From: an uncultured Lachnospiraceae bacterium
GTDB lineage: Bacteria; Bacillota_A; Clostridia; Lachnospirales; Lachnospiraceae
Assembly: GCA_902780985.1 (NCBI GenBank)
Contig: CACZHN010000038.1
Span: 1-14,242, forward strand
Direction of reading: 5' to 3'
Length of the DNA stretch: 14,242 nucleotides
Positions 1 through 8,200 of the stretch are shown one piece after another (position 1 is the stretch's first letter; every line of letters starts with the position of its first letter). A program made the translations under genes and the position numbers. The notes under the pieces were generated by a model, which saw only the letters and a program-made list of their open reading frames with translations, made no database searches and had not been told where the DNA came from.

Positions 1-186
1 AGTTTGGCTGCCCTTGGTAAGTGATGTTGATGTCTGGGTCTTACGCGACAGGTGCCTGCGAACCGTGTCAGGTTGGGAACAAAGCAGCACTAAGTAGGAT
101 TTCTCTGTGCGCCGTGAGGGCGCCTGGGCTGAGTTAACTGCCAAGGTAACGCTTATTGAGGCATTTCGAAGATCCGCCGCGTGGTT
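1..186 (+). ncRNA. ffs: Signal recognition particle RNA, large bacterial type, 5' end missing
   Basis: RNA scaffold of the signal recognition particle, which with Ffh brings ribosomes making membrane or secreted proteins to the translocon. The diagnostic helix 8 is at about 63-90: a GTCAGG strand at 67-72, a GGAA tetraloop at 76-79 and an AAAGCAGC strand at 81-88. The distal part of the long helix 5 is visible as CCTTGG (12-17) facing CCAAGG (141-146). The flanking blocks GTGATGTTGATGTCTGGGTC (21-40) and GCCTGGGCTGAGTTAACTGC (122-141) match the large, Alu-domain form found in Firmicutes. The 5' Alu part lies before position 1. The 3' end is placed near 180-186, where a GC-rich tail runs into TTTTATATT; the exact end is uncertain. 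The three base pairs closing the tetraloop are U-A, U-A and G-C rather than the usual U-A, C-G, C-G. In many Firmicutes this gene sits next to dnaX; here dnaX is about 9.6 kb away. Confidence 0.93.
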
Positions 187-221
187 TTATATTATAATAG
201 GGACTGCGGGATTTTAATTGA

Positions 222-250
222 TTGCAATAATTTCGCATTAGTGTTATTAT
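222..250 (+). promoter_or_regulatory. Candidate promoter for the HD-domain gene
   Basis: TTGCAA (222-227), a 17-base spacer and TATTAT (245-250) form a sigma-A-like promoter. A TG at 242-243, one base before the -10, makes it an extended -10 element. Transcription would start near 257, giving a leader of about 59 bases before the ATG at 316. The 187-315 stretch holds no other recognisable feature. The call rests on motif and spacing only. Confidence 0.5.
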
Positions 251-315
251 GTAAATTAGTTGTTACAGATGGGGATATTGTACCCGTAAATGTAATGAGA
301 AGGGGATACTTATTC

Positions 316-906
316 ATGGATTACTCAGAAGTAATTGAGTTTGTCAAAAAAACAGCTTCTGAAAACGGAAGACCGAATTTATATCCGTTCAGAAACAGTT
401 ATGAGCATACCATGCGCGTATATAGGTGGGCTATACGACTTCAGACGAAACTAGGTGGGGACCTGGATGTCATCGTACTGGCTGCACTTCTTCATGATGT
501 GGGTTGGGAAGATGAAAGACCCCACAACGAAGTAAGTGCTGAAATAGCAGTGGAATATCTGGACAGTATCGGGGTTGACCCGGCGCTTATAACCAAGGTT
601 GGAGAGATCATCCTTCAGCATTCCGATAAGGATACTGAAAGAGAACTTTCAATAGAAGCTAAGATAGTTATGGATGCGGACCTTCTGGATGAAGTAGGGG
701 CTATCGGAATCATGTGGGACTGTATGGCAACCGCTCTGGAAGATGAAGCAAGCTACAAGCGTGCATATTACAGGATCAAGGACTTCTACAGAAAGAATAA
801 GCCTAAGATCAGGAGATGCAAGACGGAGGCTGCGAGAGCAGAGTATGTTAAGCGTATGCAGCTTATAGAGAATTATATCTATCAGCTTGAAAAAGAACTT
901 TTTTAA
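316..906 (+). CDS. HD-domain phosphohydrolase, uncharacterised subfamily
   Basis: A 196-residue cytoplasmic protein with a metal-dependent HD fold. Candidate metal ligands appear in the expected order: H31 in YEHTMRV, the HD pair H60-D61 in LLHDVGW, and D120/D122 in VMDADLLDE. H70 and H102 are further candidates. Relatives hydrolyse phosphomonoesters, nucleotides or cyclic dinucleotides; nothing here identifies the substrate, and neither RelA/SpoT synthetase nor HD-GYP features are present. The reading frame stays open upstream to a GTG at 181, but that would start inside the SRP RNA tail. ATG 316 is preferred because AGGGG (301-305) lies 10 bases upstream and the fold begins right after it. 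The C-terminus (about 150-196) is charged and helical. The next gene starts 29 bases downstream with no terminator between, so the two are probably co-transcribed. Confidence 0.85.
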   Translation: MDYSEVIEFVKKTASENGRPNLYPFRNSYEHTMRVYRWAIRLQTKLGGDLDVIVLAALLHDVGWEDERPHNEVSAEIAVEYLDSIGVDPALITKVGEIILQHSDKDTERELSIEAKIVMDADLLDEVGAIGIMWDCMATALEDEASYKRAYYRIKDFYRKNKPKIRRCKTEAARAEYVKRMQLIENYIYQLEKELF

Positions 907-935
907 ATTTTTATATATTTAAGGAGTGAGTAAAA

Positions 936-1436
936 ATGTTTAACAAGGTTATGAGAGTTTTAATCGGAATTATTATAGCATGTGCTATACTTTTCGGTGT
1001 CTACACGTTCCTTCCGGGCGAGTACAAGAATCCTATCACCCAGACAATCCAGGAGTTTACCAAGAGCTGGTCCAAGGATGTTGTTAACGAGATTAAGGGC
1101 GCTAAGGTTCCTAACAACGATATCACATTCGGAGAGATGCTTGAGAAATTTTCAGGCCCGGCCTGGACAATAGCTGATGATGTTACAGATGATCTCGGAA
1201 ACGGATCTATGACAGTTTACGGTGATACATACAGATGTACTGTTTCAATGCCTAACCAGATGGCTGATAACAACATTACACATACAAATGTACATGTAAG
1301 ACTTACATTTGATGTACAGAGATCTAACGGAAAGCTTACAAGAATCAATCTTAAGACTATTACAGTCGGTGAGACAGAGTACGGACAGGACAGCCCATAT
1401 TGGCAGCTGGCACTTGATTCAATGTGCAAGCAGTAA
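936..1436 (+). CDS. Membrane-anchored extracytoplasmic protein of unknown function
   Basis: A 166-residue protein with one N-terminal hydrophobic segment (about residues 7-25), preceded by basic residues K4 and R7, so the rest should face outside. No lipobox is seen: C16 lies within the hydrophobic core without an L-x-G/A-C pattern. The outer part (about 60-160) looks beta-rich, with alternating polar and hydrophobic strands. Its spacing of TFGEM, a tryptophan near 77, and GxxTVYGDTYRC resembles small uncharacterised extracytoplasmic domains I associate with Lachnospiraceae; that is family memory, not a search result. C101 and C164 are the only cysteines outside the membrane segment and could pair. 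AAGGAG at 921-926 is a strong ribosome site. The gene follows the HD gene closely and ends just before a terminator. No function can be assigned. Confidence 0.8.
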   Translation: MFNKVMRVLIGIIIACAILFGVYTFLPGEYKNPITQTIQEFTKSWSKDVVNEIKGAKVPNNDITFGEMLEKFSGPAWTIADDVTDDLGNGSMTVYGDTYRCTVSMPNQMADNNITHTNVHVRLTFDVQRSNGKLTRINLKTITVGETEYGQDSPYWQLALDSMCKQ

Positions 1437-1448
1437 ATAAAATAATTA

Positions 1449-1482
1449 AGCGGTCGATATCGAAAGATACCGACCGCTTTTT
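1449..1482. terminator. Intrinsic terminator, probably bidirectional, between two convergent genes
   Basis: A 13-base arm at 1449-1461 pairs with 1466-1478 around a GAAA loop, with one A-C mismatch near the middle. On the plus strand TTTTT (1478-1482) follows, ending the HD-domain/membrane-protein unit. On the minus strand the hairpin lies 13 bases past the murG stop and is followed by a T-rich tract (TTAATTATTTTATTT), so it can serve both directions. Confidence 0.88.
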
Positions 1483-1491
1483 GCATGCTTA

Positions 1492-2559
1492 TTATTCTTT
1501 TACAAGAGAATCTATGATTCCGGTGATAAGGGTGATGGAATCCGCTTCCTTATCCCTGGACATAGCTTCGATGTACTTATCTTTATCTCTCATCACTTCA
1601 TGGATGGCATCTACCAGAACGTTGTCCGTGATATCTTCCTCCATGAGGACTTTGCTGAAACCGCTCTTCTCGAAAGAACGGGCATTGAGGATCTGGTCTC
1701 CTCGGCTGGCCTTAAGCGGCAGCGGGATGAGAATGTGAGGCTTCCTCAGTGCGTGAAGCTCACAGATCGCATTTGCACCTGCTCTTGATATTACGATATC
1801 GGCAAGAGCAAAAACATCCGTAAGTTCTTTCTTTATATACTCGTACTGTACATAGCCCGGCTTGTTGTTATAAGCGGGATCCGTCTTGCCTTTTCCGCAG
1901 ATATGGATAACGTTATACTCCTTCAGGAGTTCATCCAGACATGCACGGACTGCGTTGTTTACGCCGACGCTACCGGTGCTTCCGCCGATGATCAGCACGG
2001 TAGGCTTATTATCATGAAATCCGCAGAACTGCTTGGCTGCTTCCGCATTTCCCTTATAAAGCTCGGCACGGATAGGAGTTCCGGTTACGGTTGCCACTCC
2101 CTCAGGGAAAGTATCCTTGGTCTCAGGGAAGTTACAGCAGACCTTCGAAGCCTTAGGCAGAGCCAGCTTGTTGGCCAGACCCGGAGTCATGTCCGACTCG
2201 TGGATCACGATAGGAACCTTTCTCTTGCTTGCGGCAAAGACCACAGGCACGGATACGAAACCACCCTTTGAGAATACCACATCGGGAGCCAGCTTTTTGA
2301 TGAACTTCTTGGCTTCCCTATAGCCCTTAAGCACGCGGAAAGGATCGGTGAAGTTCTTCCAGGAGAAGTATCTTCTGAGCTTTCCCGAAGAAATTCCGTA
2401 GTAAGGAATACCCATATCCTCTATGAGCTTTCTTTCGATACCGTCATAGGTTCCGATGTAGCTTATCTCATAACCCATTTCCTGAAGACGCGGGATGATA
2501 GCCATATTCGGAGTTACATGTCCGGCAGTTCCTCCGCCGGTAAGTACGATTTTCTTCAT
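1492..2559 (-). CDS. murG: MurG-family UDP-GlcNAc:lipid I N-acetylglucosaminyltransferase
   Basis: A GT28-fold glycosyltransferase of 355 residues, the usual MurG length. MurG adds GlcNAc from UDP-GlcNAc to lipid I on the inner membrane face, making lipid II for peptidoglycan. The N-terminal loop GGGTAGH (8-14), SKGGF (97-101), HESD (120-123) and GTPIR (160-164) form the acceptor half. GGSTGS (182-187), SRAGANAICE (248-257) and SRGDQ (275-279) form the UDP-GlcNAc half. The frame opens at a TTG (2577), but ATG 2559 gives the canonical MKKIVLTGGG start, with a purine-rich stretch (AAAAGAGATGG) ahead of it. The gene stands alone on the minus strand, not in a division/cell-wall cluster. The text resembles the stand-alone MurG branch common in Clostridia; whether a second murG exists in the main cluster cannot be seen here. 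Confidence 0.93.
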   Translation of the reverse strand: MKKIVLTGGGTAGHVTPNMAIIPRLQEMGYEISYIGTYDGIERKLIEDMGIPYYGISSGKLRRYFSWKNFTDPFRVLKGYREAKKFIKKLAPDVVFSKGGFVSVPVVFAASKRKVPIVIHESDMTPGLANKLALPKASKVCCNFPETKDTFPEGVATVTGTPIRAELYKGNAEAAKQFCGFHDNKPTVLIIGGSTGSVGVNNAVRACLDELLKEYNVIHICGKGKTDPAYNNKPGYVQYEYIKKELTDVFALADIVISRAGANAICELHALRKPHILIPLPLKASRGDQILNARSFEKSGFSKVLMEEDITDNVLVDAIHEVMRDKDKYIEAMSRDKEADSITLITGIIDSLVKE

Positions 2560-2599
2560 TAACCCATCTCTTTTCAAAATTGTTTTTTTACTAAAAGGG

Positions 2600-2628
2600 A
2601 TTATACATAAAATCCCATGAATAATAAA
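2600..2628 (-). promoter_or_regulatory. Candidate murG promoter
   Basis: Read on the minus strand, a perfect TATAAT (2605-2600) is preceded by TG and, 17 bases further up, by TTTATT (2628-2623), a poor -35. Transcription would start near 2593, about 34 bases before the ATG. The -10 is flanked by the inverted pair GGGATT (2597-2602) and AATCCC (2611-2616), which could be an operator or chance. Confidence 0.45.
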
Positions 2629-2661
2629 GCAGATTTTTTAGGGCGGAAGGGGGGCTTTTTC

Positions 2662-2690
2662 TTGACTGAAAACGTATATGGATTTAAAAT
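2662..2690 (+). promoter_or_regulatory. Promoter for the phosphohexomutase gene
   Basis: TTGACT (2662-2667), a 17-base spacer and TAAAAT (2685-2690) give a near-consensus sigma-A promoter, starting near 2697 and leaving a leader of about 30 bases. It diverges from the murG promoter. A second TTGACA at 2701-2706 overlaps the start of the transcript and has no fitting -10 before the gene. Confidence 0.65.
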
Positions 2691-2726
2691 AAGCATATCT
2701 TTGACAATCGATTAGGAGGTTACGAA

Positions 2727-4445
2727 ATGACATATCGTGAGTTATATCAGAGCTGGCTTGATGATCCTTATTTCGACGAGGAGACCAAGGCAGAACTGAG
2801 GAGTATTGAGGGTGATGAAGCAGAGATAGAAGATCGTTTCTATCGCAGTCTTGAATTCGGAACAGGCGGTCTCAGAGGAGTAAGAGGCGCCGGTACAAAC
2901 AGAATGAACATTTACACAGTCCGTCAGGCTACACAGGGACTTGCTAATTACATCGTTGCACATGGCGGTCAGGATAAGGGTGTTGCAATTTCTCACGACA
3001 GCCGTATCTTATCACCGGAATTTGCAAGAGAGGCAGCAAGATGCCTTAACGCTAACGGCATTAAGACATATCTTTTCGAGTCACTCAGACCTACACCTGA
3101 ACTTTCTTTCGCAGTAAGAGAGTTCGGATGTATCGCAGGTATCATGGTTACAGCAAGCCATAATCCTCGTGAGTACAACGGATACAAGGTATATTGGGAA
3201 GACGGAGCACAGGTTACACCTCCTCATGATACGGGAATCATGGATGAGGTTGCAAAGATCACAGACTTCTCTATGGTTAAGACCATGGATGAGGATGATG
3301 CCAGATCTCTCGGTCTTTTCAATGTTATCGGATCCGATTTCGATGATAAGTTCATAGCACAGGTAAAGGCTCAGAGTATCCACCCTGAGATCATTCCTGA
3401 GATGGCAAAGGATATGAAGATCGTTTATACACCTCTTCACGGAACAGGAAATGTACCTGTACGCCGCGTACTTCGCGACCTCGGATTCACACAGGTATTC
3501 GTAGAGCCTCAGCAGAAGATTCCTGACGGAAGCTTCCCTACTGTTTCTTATCCTAACCCTGAAGATCCTAAGGCATGGGAGCTTGCTCTTAAGCTTGCAA
3601 AGGAAGTTGATGCGGACATCGTTCTCGCAACAGATCCTGATGCGGACAGACTGGGTGTATACGCAAAGGATACAAAGACAGGTGAGTATGTAAGCTTTAC
3701 AGGAAATATGTCCGGTATGCTTATTGCCGAATACATTTTCAGAGAGAGACTTGCTACAGGTACTATGCCTGAGAATCCTGCACTGGTTACTACAATCGTT
3801 ACAACAGATCTTGCAAAGGCTATCGCTGCCGAGTACAATGCCCGCTGCATCGAAGTTCTTACAGGATTCAAGTATATCGGAGAGCAGATCAAGATCTTCG
3901 AAGAGACAGGATGCAACAACTATGTATTCGGTCTTGAGGAGTCCTACGGATGTCTTACAGGTACATATGCAAGAGATAAGGATTCCATCGTTGCTGTTAT
4001 GATGCTCTGCGAAGTTGCCGCATTCTGCAAGAAGCAGGGTAAGACTCTCTGGGATGCTATGCTTGATCTTTACGAGAAGTACGGATACTACAAGGAAGGT
4101 CTTGCTACACTTGAGCTTAAGGGTATCGACGGAGCTGCAGAGATCCAGAACAAGATGCAGGCATTCCGTGAGAATCCTCCTAAGGAGCTTGGCGGATTTA
4201 AGGTTCTTGCCGCAAGAGATTACAAGGCAGACGAAAGAGTTGACTTTGTAACAGGCGAGAAGACATCTACAGGTCTTCCTTCATCAAACGTTCTCTACTA
4301 TGAGCTTGAGAACAATGCATGGTGCTGCGTTCGTCCATCAGGAACAGAACCTAAGATCAAGTTCTACTTCGGTGTTAAGGGTGAGAGCATGGAAGATTCA
4401 GAAGCTAAGGTTGCTAAGCTTAAGGAAGATATGCTTAGCAGATAA
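2727..4445 (+). CDS. pgcA: Alpha-phosphoglucomutase / phosphomannomutase
   Basis: A 572-residue cytoplasmic alpha-D-phosphohexomutase interconverting the 1- and 6-phosphates of glucose (and possibly mannose), which feeds UDP-glucose, glycogen and surface polysaccharide synthesis. All four family signatures are present: the phosphoserine loop TASHNP with S144; the Mg-binding loop DPDADR (D303, D305, D307); the sugar-binding loop GLEES (402-406); and the phosphate-binding RPSGTEPK (536-543). Length and the N-terminal GTGGLRG element (45-51) match the long PgcA-type enzymes of Firmicutes rather than the roughly 450-residue GlmM/ManB group. AGGAGGT (2714-2720) sets the ATG at 2727. Codon use is strongly biased (ACA, CTT, GTT), suggesting high expression. 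It has its own promoter and terminator, so it is probably monocistronic. Glucose versus mannose preference cannot be read from the sequence; the symbol follows B. subtilis usage. Confidence 0.92.
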   Translation: MTYRELYQSWLDDPYFDEETKAELRSIEGDEAEIEDRFYRSLEFGTGGLRGVRGAGTNRMNIYTVRQATQGLANYIVAHGGQDKGVAISHDSRILSPEFAREAARCLNANGIKTYLFESLRPTPELSFAVREFGCIAGIMVTASHNPREYNGYKVYWEDGAQVTPPHDTGIMDEVAKITDFSMVKTMDEDDARSLGLFNVIGSDFDDKFIAQVKAQSIHPEIIPEMAKDMKIVYTPLHGTGNVPVRRVLRDLGFTQVFVEPQQKIPDGSFPTVSYPNPEDPKAWELALKLAKEVDADIVLATDPDADRLGVYAKDTKTGEYVSFTGNMSGMLIAEYIFRERLATGTMPENPALVTTIVTTDLAKAIAAEYNARCIEVLTGFKYIGEQIKIFEETGCNNYVFGLEESYGCLTGTYARDKDSIVAVMMLCEVAAFCKKQGKTLWDAMLDLYEKYGYYKEGLATLELKGIDGAAEIQNKMQAFRENPPKELGGFKVLAARDYKADERVDFVTGEKTSTGLPSSNVLYYELENNAWCCVRPSGTEPKIKFYFGVKGESMEDSEAKVAKLKEDMLSR

Positions 4446-4465
4446 TAAATATGAGATTTATATCA

Positions 4466-4497
4466 AAGAGGCGTCGTTTCGGCGCCTCTTTTTCTTT
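4466..4497 (+). terminator. Strong intrinsic terminator after the phosphohexomutase gene
   Basis: An 11-base-pair stem (4466-4476 with 4480-4490, one T-G wobble) closes a TTT loop and is followed by TTTTTCTTTT. The 4498-4555 stretch beyond it shows no gene or clear signal before the next promoter. Confidence 0.93.
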
Positions 4498-4555
4498 TGA
4501 TTTCCCCGTAAAAATATCGAATTTTCAACATCGGTCATTTTTAATCTAATCCACC

Positions 4556-4584
4556 TTGACAAGGTCATTTCAAAGTATTAGTAT
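4556..4584 (+). promoter_or_regulatory. Promoter of the tetR-RND operon
   Basis: A consensus TTGACA (4556-4561), a 17-base spacer and TAGTAT (4579-4584) give a start near 4591. The palindromic operator begins at the end of the -10 and covers the start point, the layout expected for a repressor that blocks its own promoter. Confidence 0.7.
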
Positions 4585-4612
4585 TAAACACGTTTAACTA
4601 AACGCGTTTAAT
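4583..4612. promoter_or_regulatory. Double palindromic operator, probable TetR binding site
   Basis: A 30-base inverted repeat with one mismatched pair. It can also be read as two adjoining 14-base copies, TTAAACACGTTTAA (4584-4597) and CTAAACGCGTTTAA (4598-4611), each itself palindromic. It overlaps the -10 and transcription start and ends 20 bases before the tetR ATG. TetR-family dimers commonly bind such sites and often two dimers bind together, so autoregulation of tetR and the RND gene is the straightforward inference. Confidence 0.8.
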
Positions 4613-4631
4613 GACTTTGGAGTGGAAAATT

Positions 4632-5213
4632 ATGGACAAGAAAACGAGTGAATCAACTAAAAGAGCTCTCAAGACCGCTGCCTGCAAGCTCCTCCTTACA
4701 TGTGATGAGTGGACGGATGTTACGGCCAGAGCTATAACGAAAGAAGCCGGTGTTAATCTGGCGATGATCAATTACTGTTTCGGATCGAAGGAAGCTTTGT
4801 TCTTTGAAGTGTTCAAGGAACTTCAGGACAATGTATTAAAATGCAAGCCGGAGATCGTGGAGATCATAAAGAGCAATAGGACTCCGAAAGATAAGCTGAT
4901 CGAAGGAACTTATCAGCTGGTAAAGCTTATGCTGGATTATTTCAGTATGTCCCAGGCGGTTGTAAAGTTCTGTGTACTGAATAAAAAGTTTGATCTGAAC
5001 GATCCGACTATTACGCTTCTGAAAGAGCATTTCGGTGATAAGAAAACCGACGGAGAATGCCTGCTCATAGCTTATGAGATTGAAAGCTCCGTAGAACTCC
5101 TTGCACTGAGACATAAGGAGATCAAGGAAGCCTGCGGTATAGATCTTACTGATGAAGAGGTTCTGAGGGCAATGATTGCCAGAACCATTAACAAGTGTCT
5201 GGCGGAGGTGTAA
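4632..5213 (+). CDS. TetR/AcrR-family transcriptional repressor
   Basis: A 193-residue DNA-binding regulator. The N-terminal helix-turn-helix lies at about 28-57 (VTARAITKEAGVNLAMINYCFGSKEALF), the typical TetR signature; the remaining C-terminal residues form a helical, family-variable ligand and dimer domain whose ligand cannot be predicted. The frame extends to an ATG at 4611, but that codon is in the operator. ATG 4632 has GGAG (4619-4622) nine bases upstream and is preferred. Three bases separate the stop from the RND start, and the RND ribosome site is inside this gene's last codons, so the two are translationally coupled. The operator upstream and the exporter downstream suggest it represses both until a pump substrate or related compound binds. 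Confidence 0.9.
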   Translation: MDKKTSESTKRALKTAACKLLLTCDEWTDVTARAITKEAGVNLAMINYCFGSKEALFFEVFKELQDNVLKCKPEIVEIIKSNRTPKDKLIEGTYQLVKLMLDYFSMSQAVVKFCVLNKKFDLNDPTITLLKEHFGDKKTDGECLLIAYEIESSVELLALRHKEIKEACGIDLTDEEVLRAMIARTINKCLAEV

Positions 5214-5216
5214 GGG

Positions 5217-8200
5217 ATGATTTCGAAGTTCAGTGTAAAGAAACCTTATACCGTATTCGTTGCGGTCATTGCAGTTATCGTAATAGGAATCGTGGCAGTT
5301 ACGAAGATGACCATGGATCTTCTTCCTAACATGACACTTCCGTATGTAGTCGTTATCACAGTAGATCCGGGTGCCAGCCCGACAGAGGTGGAGCAGAAGG
5401 TTACCGCTCCTATCGAGTCGACGCTCGCCACCACATCGAACCTTAAGAATATACAGTCTGTATCAAGAAACAGTTACTCTATGGTAATTCTTGAATACGA
5501 GCAGACTTCAAACATGGATTCCACCATGATCGAGATCCAGCAGGGAATGGATCAGGTTGCGGGAACGCTGGGTGACAATGTAGCGTCGCCTATCGTAATG
5601 CAGCTCAATCCGGATATGATCCCTGTCATGGTTGCGGCTGTTTCGGTGGAAGGCGCGGACAGCGTAGAGACAGCGGATTATGTAACAAGCGATGTCGTAC
5701 CTCAGCTTGAAGGTGTTGAAGGCGTTGCTTCCGTAACCGCTTCGGGAAAGGTAAAGCAGACCATTCAGGTTACCCTGAATCAGGATAAGATAGATAAACT
5801 CAACAAGAAGATCAAGAAGGCCATAGACGATCAGTTTACTGATGCGGAAGTAGAGCTGAACAAGAATAAGGCCGACCTGGAAAGCGGCAAGGCTCAGCTG
5901 GAATCCGGTAAGGAGCAGATGGCAGGACAGCTGGCTTCAGGCAAGGCAGAGCTTGATACACAGAAGACTCAGCTTTATGCCACATCAGCGGATCTTGATC
6001 AGAACCTGATGGTTCTTGAAGCCGGTAAGGGCGTTCTGGAGCAGATCATAACAAAGGTAAATTCTCTTACGGGAGAGATCGCAAATATAAAGGCACAGAT
6101 CGAATCCCTTAAGTCTCTCATCAGCCTCTTTGATGACGGACTTATGAATGCGGAGCAGTTCGTTGAATCTGTGGGAATGGATATAGATGCGGCAAGAGCC
6201 AGACTGGCCGAACTCCGTACACAGCTTATTGATAAGTACGAGGAATTAAGGAATGCGGTTGTACCGGTTGCGGAGCAGTACGGTATAAATCTTGACGGAC
6301 TGTCGGATGAGGTCCTTCAGCAGGCAAGAGCCGCTGCACAGCAGACAGGCGTAAGCAACTATGTTCAGCAGGCAGGAGAGACTCTTCAGGATGTTGAGGA
6401 AGCCGGTGAGAATATCGGCGAAGGCATCGAAGATGTTCTTGAAGCCGGTGAAAATATGGCTGAATCAGCCATCAGCAAGTTCGATGAACTTGAAGCCATG
6501 CTGGATGTATCTCCGATCGTAAAGGCTCTTACGGAAGCTCTCACAAAGTTAAATGTGGGAATCGAGACCATGAAGAGCGCACAGGAGCAGATTAAGCAGG
6601 GTAAGATCCAGATAAGCCAGGCAGAGGTAATGCTGAATAAGAACGAAGTTCTCGGAGAACTTCAGATCGCGGAAGCTCAGTCACAGATCATGATGGGTGA
6701 AGCCGGAATCTCACAGGCAGAGACCGCTATCGATCAGGCTAAGGAAGAAGCACAGAATGCAGCAGACCTGAACAATATACTTTCCATAGATACGGTAAAC
6801 GGTCTTCTCATAGCGCAGAACTTCGATATGCCTGCGGGATATGCCGGAGACTATCTGATAAGAGTCGGAGAAGATATTCCGGATCTTGAAGAACTTCAGA
6901 ATCTGGTACTTATGGATCTGGGCATGGAAGGCGTAGATGTAATACGTCTTTCCGATATAGCCGATGTTCAGATGGTAGATGATTCCGATTCCGTATACGC
7001 AAAGGTTAACGGATCGACTGCACTCCTTCTTACATTTGAAAAGCAGACAGGTTACTCAACGGGTGACGTAACAGACAACATCATCGAGAGATTCGGTGTG
7101 CTGGAGCGTAACCTTGACAGAGAGACAAAGTTCTCCATCCTGATGGATCAGGGTGTGTATATCGATATCATAGTTAAGTCCATCGCGCAGAACATGCTTC
7201 TGGGAGCGGGACTTGCCATCATCATCCTTATCATATTCCTGAGAGATATAAAGCCAACCATCATCATTGCCTGCGCTATACCTATCTCGGTAATCTTCGC
7301 GGTAGTGCTGATGTACTTCACGGGTATCACGTTAAATATCATTTCCATGTCCGGTCTCACGCTGGGTATAGGAATGTTGGTGGATAACTCCATCGTTGTT
7401 ATTGAAAATATATTCCGAATGCGTAAGGAAGAAGGCATGTCGGTTAAGAAGGCATCGGTTTACGGTGCCAGCCAGGTTGCCGGAGCTATCACGGCTTCGA
7501 CACTTACCACAATCTGCGTATTCCTTCCTATCGTATTTACGGACGGTCTCACACGTCAGCTGTTTGTGGACATGGGACTTACCATAGCATATACACTTAC
7601 GGCCAGCCTTATAGTTGCCCTTACTCTGGTTCCTGCTATGGCTCAGGGGCTTCTCAGAAAGTCAAAGAGCAGCGAGAAGGAGAGAGGACGATTCTATCAT
7701 TCCTTCGGTAACTTCGTGGGACTTGCACTTAAGTTTAAGCCGATAGTGTTCCTTATAGTTATAGGAGCTCTGGTGATCAGCGTATTCCTCTCATATTCGA
7801 GAGGTACCGCATTCTTCCCGGGAATGAGCAGTACACAGGTAACGGTTAATCTGTCGGTTCCTGAAGATGAAGAAAGAACCTTTGAGGAAATGACAGGCTA
7901 TTCGGACATCCTGATGGAACGCTGCATGCAGATCGAAGATGTCGAGACGGTCGGTGCCATGATGGGAAGCGGCTCCATGCTGGGAAGTCTCGGCGGAGAT
8001 ACAGGCAACGGCATTACAATGTATGTACTTCTGGACGAGAATACAAAGCTTTCAAATGACGAGATCACCGAAGCCATCATGGGTTATGCAAAGGATCTCG
8101 ACTGCGATGTTTCGGTAAGTACCGATATGATGGATATGTCTATGATGACAGGTTCCGGAATTTCGGTTATGATCAAGGGACGTGACCTGGATAAGCTGGG

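Noticed and set aside
130..139. TGAGTTAACT shared by the SRP RNA and the palindrome at 12551
   Set aside because: A ten-base match in a 14 kb window is expected by chance, and the SRP copy is part of a known conserved segment.
193..198. TATAAT just after the SRP RNA
   Set aside because: No -35-like hexamer lies 16-18 bases upstream; the sequence there belongs to the SRP RNA 3' end.
181..315. In-frame N-terminal extension of the HD protein from GTG 181
   Set aside because: It would begin inside the SRP RNA tail, lacks a ribosome site and crosses the likely promoter. ATG 316 has AGGGG in place and starts the recognisable domain.
1903..2323. Plus-strand open frames across the murG region
   Set aside because: They are antisense shadows of murG, without ribosome sites or recognisable domains.
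2560..2577. TTG start for murG giving six extra residues
   Set aside because: MKKIVLTGGG from ATG 2559 is the usual family start; the TTG has no better ribosome site.
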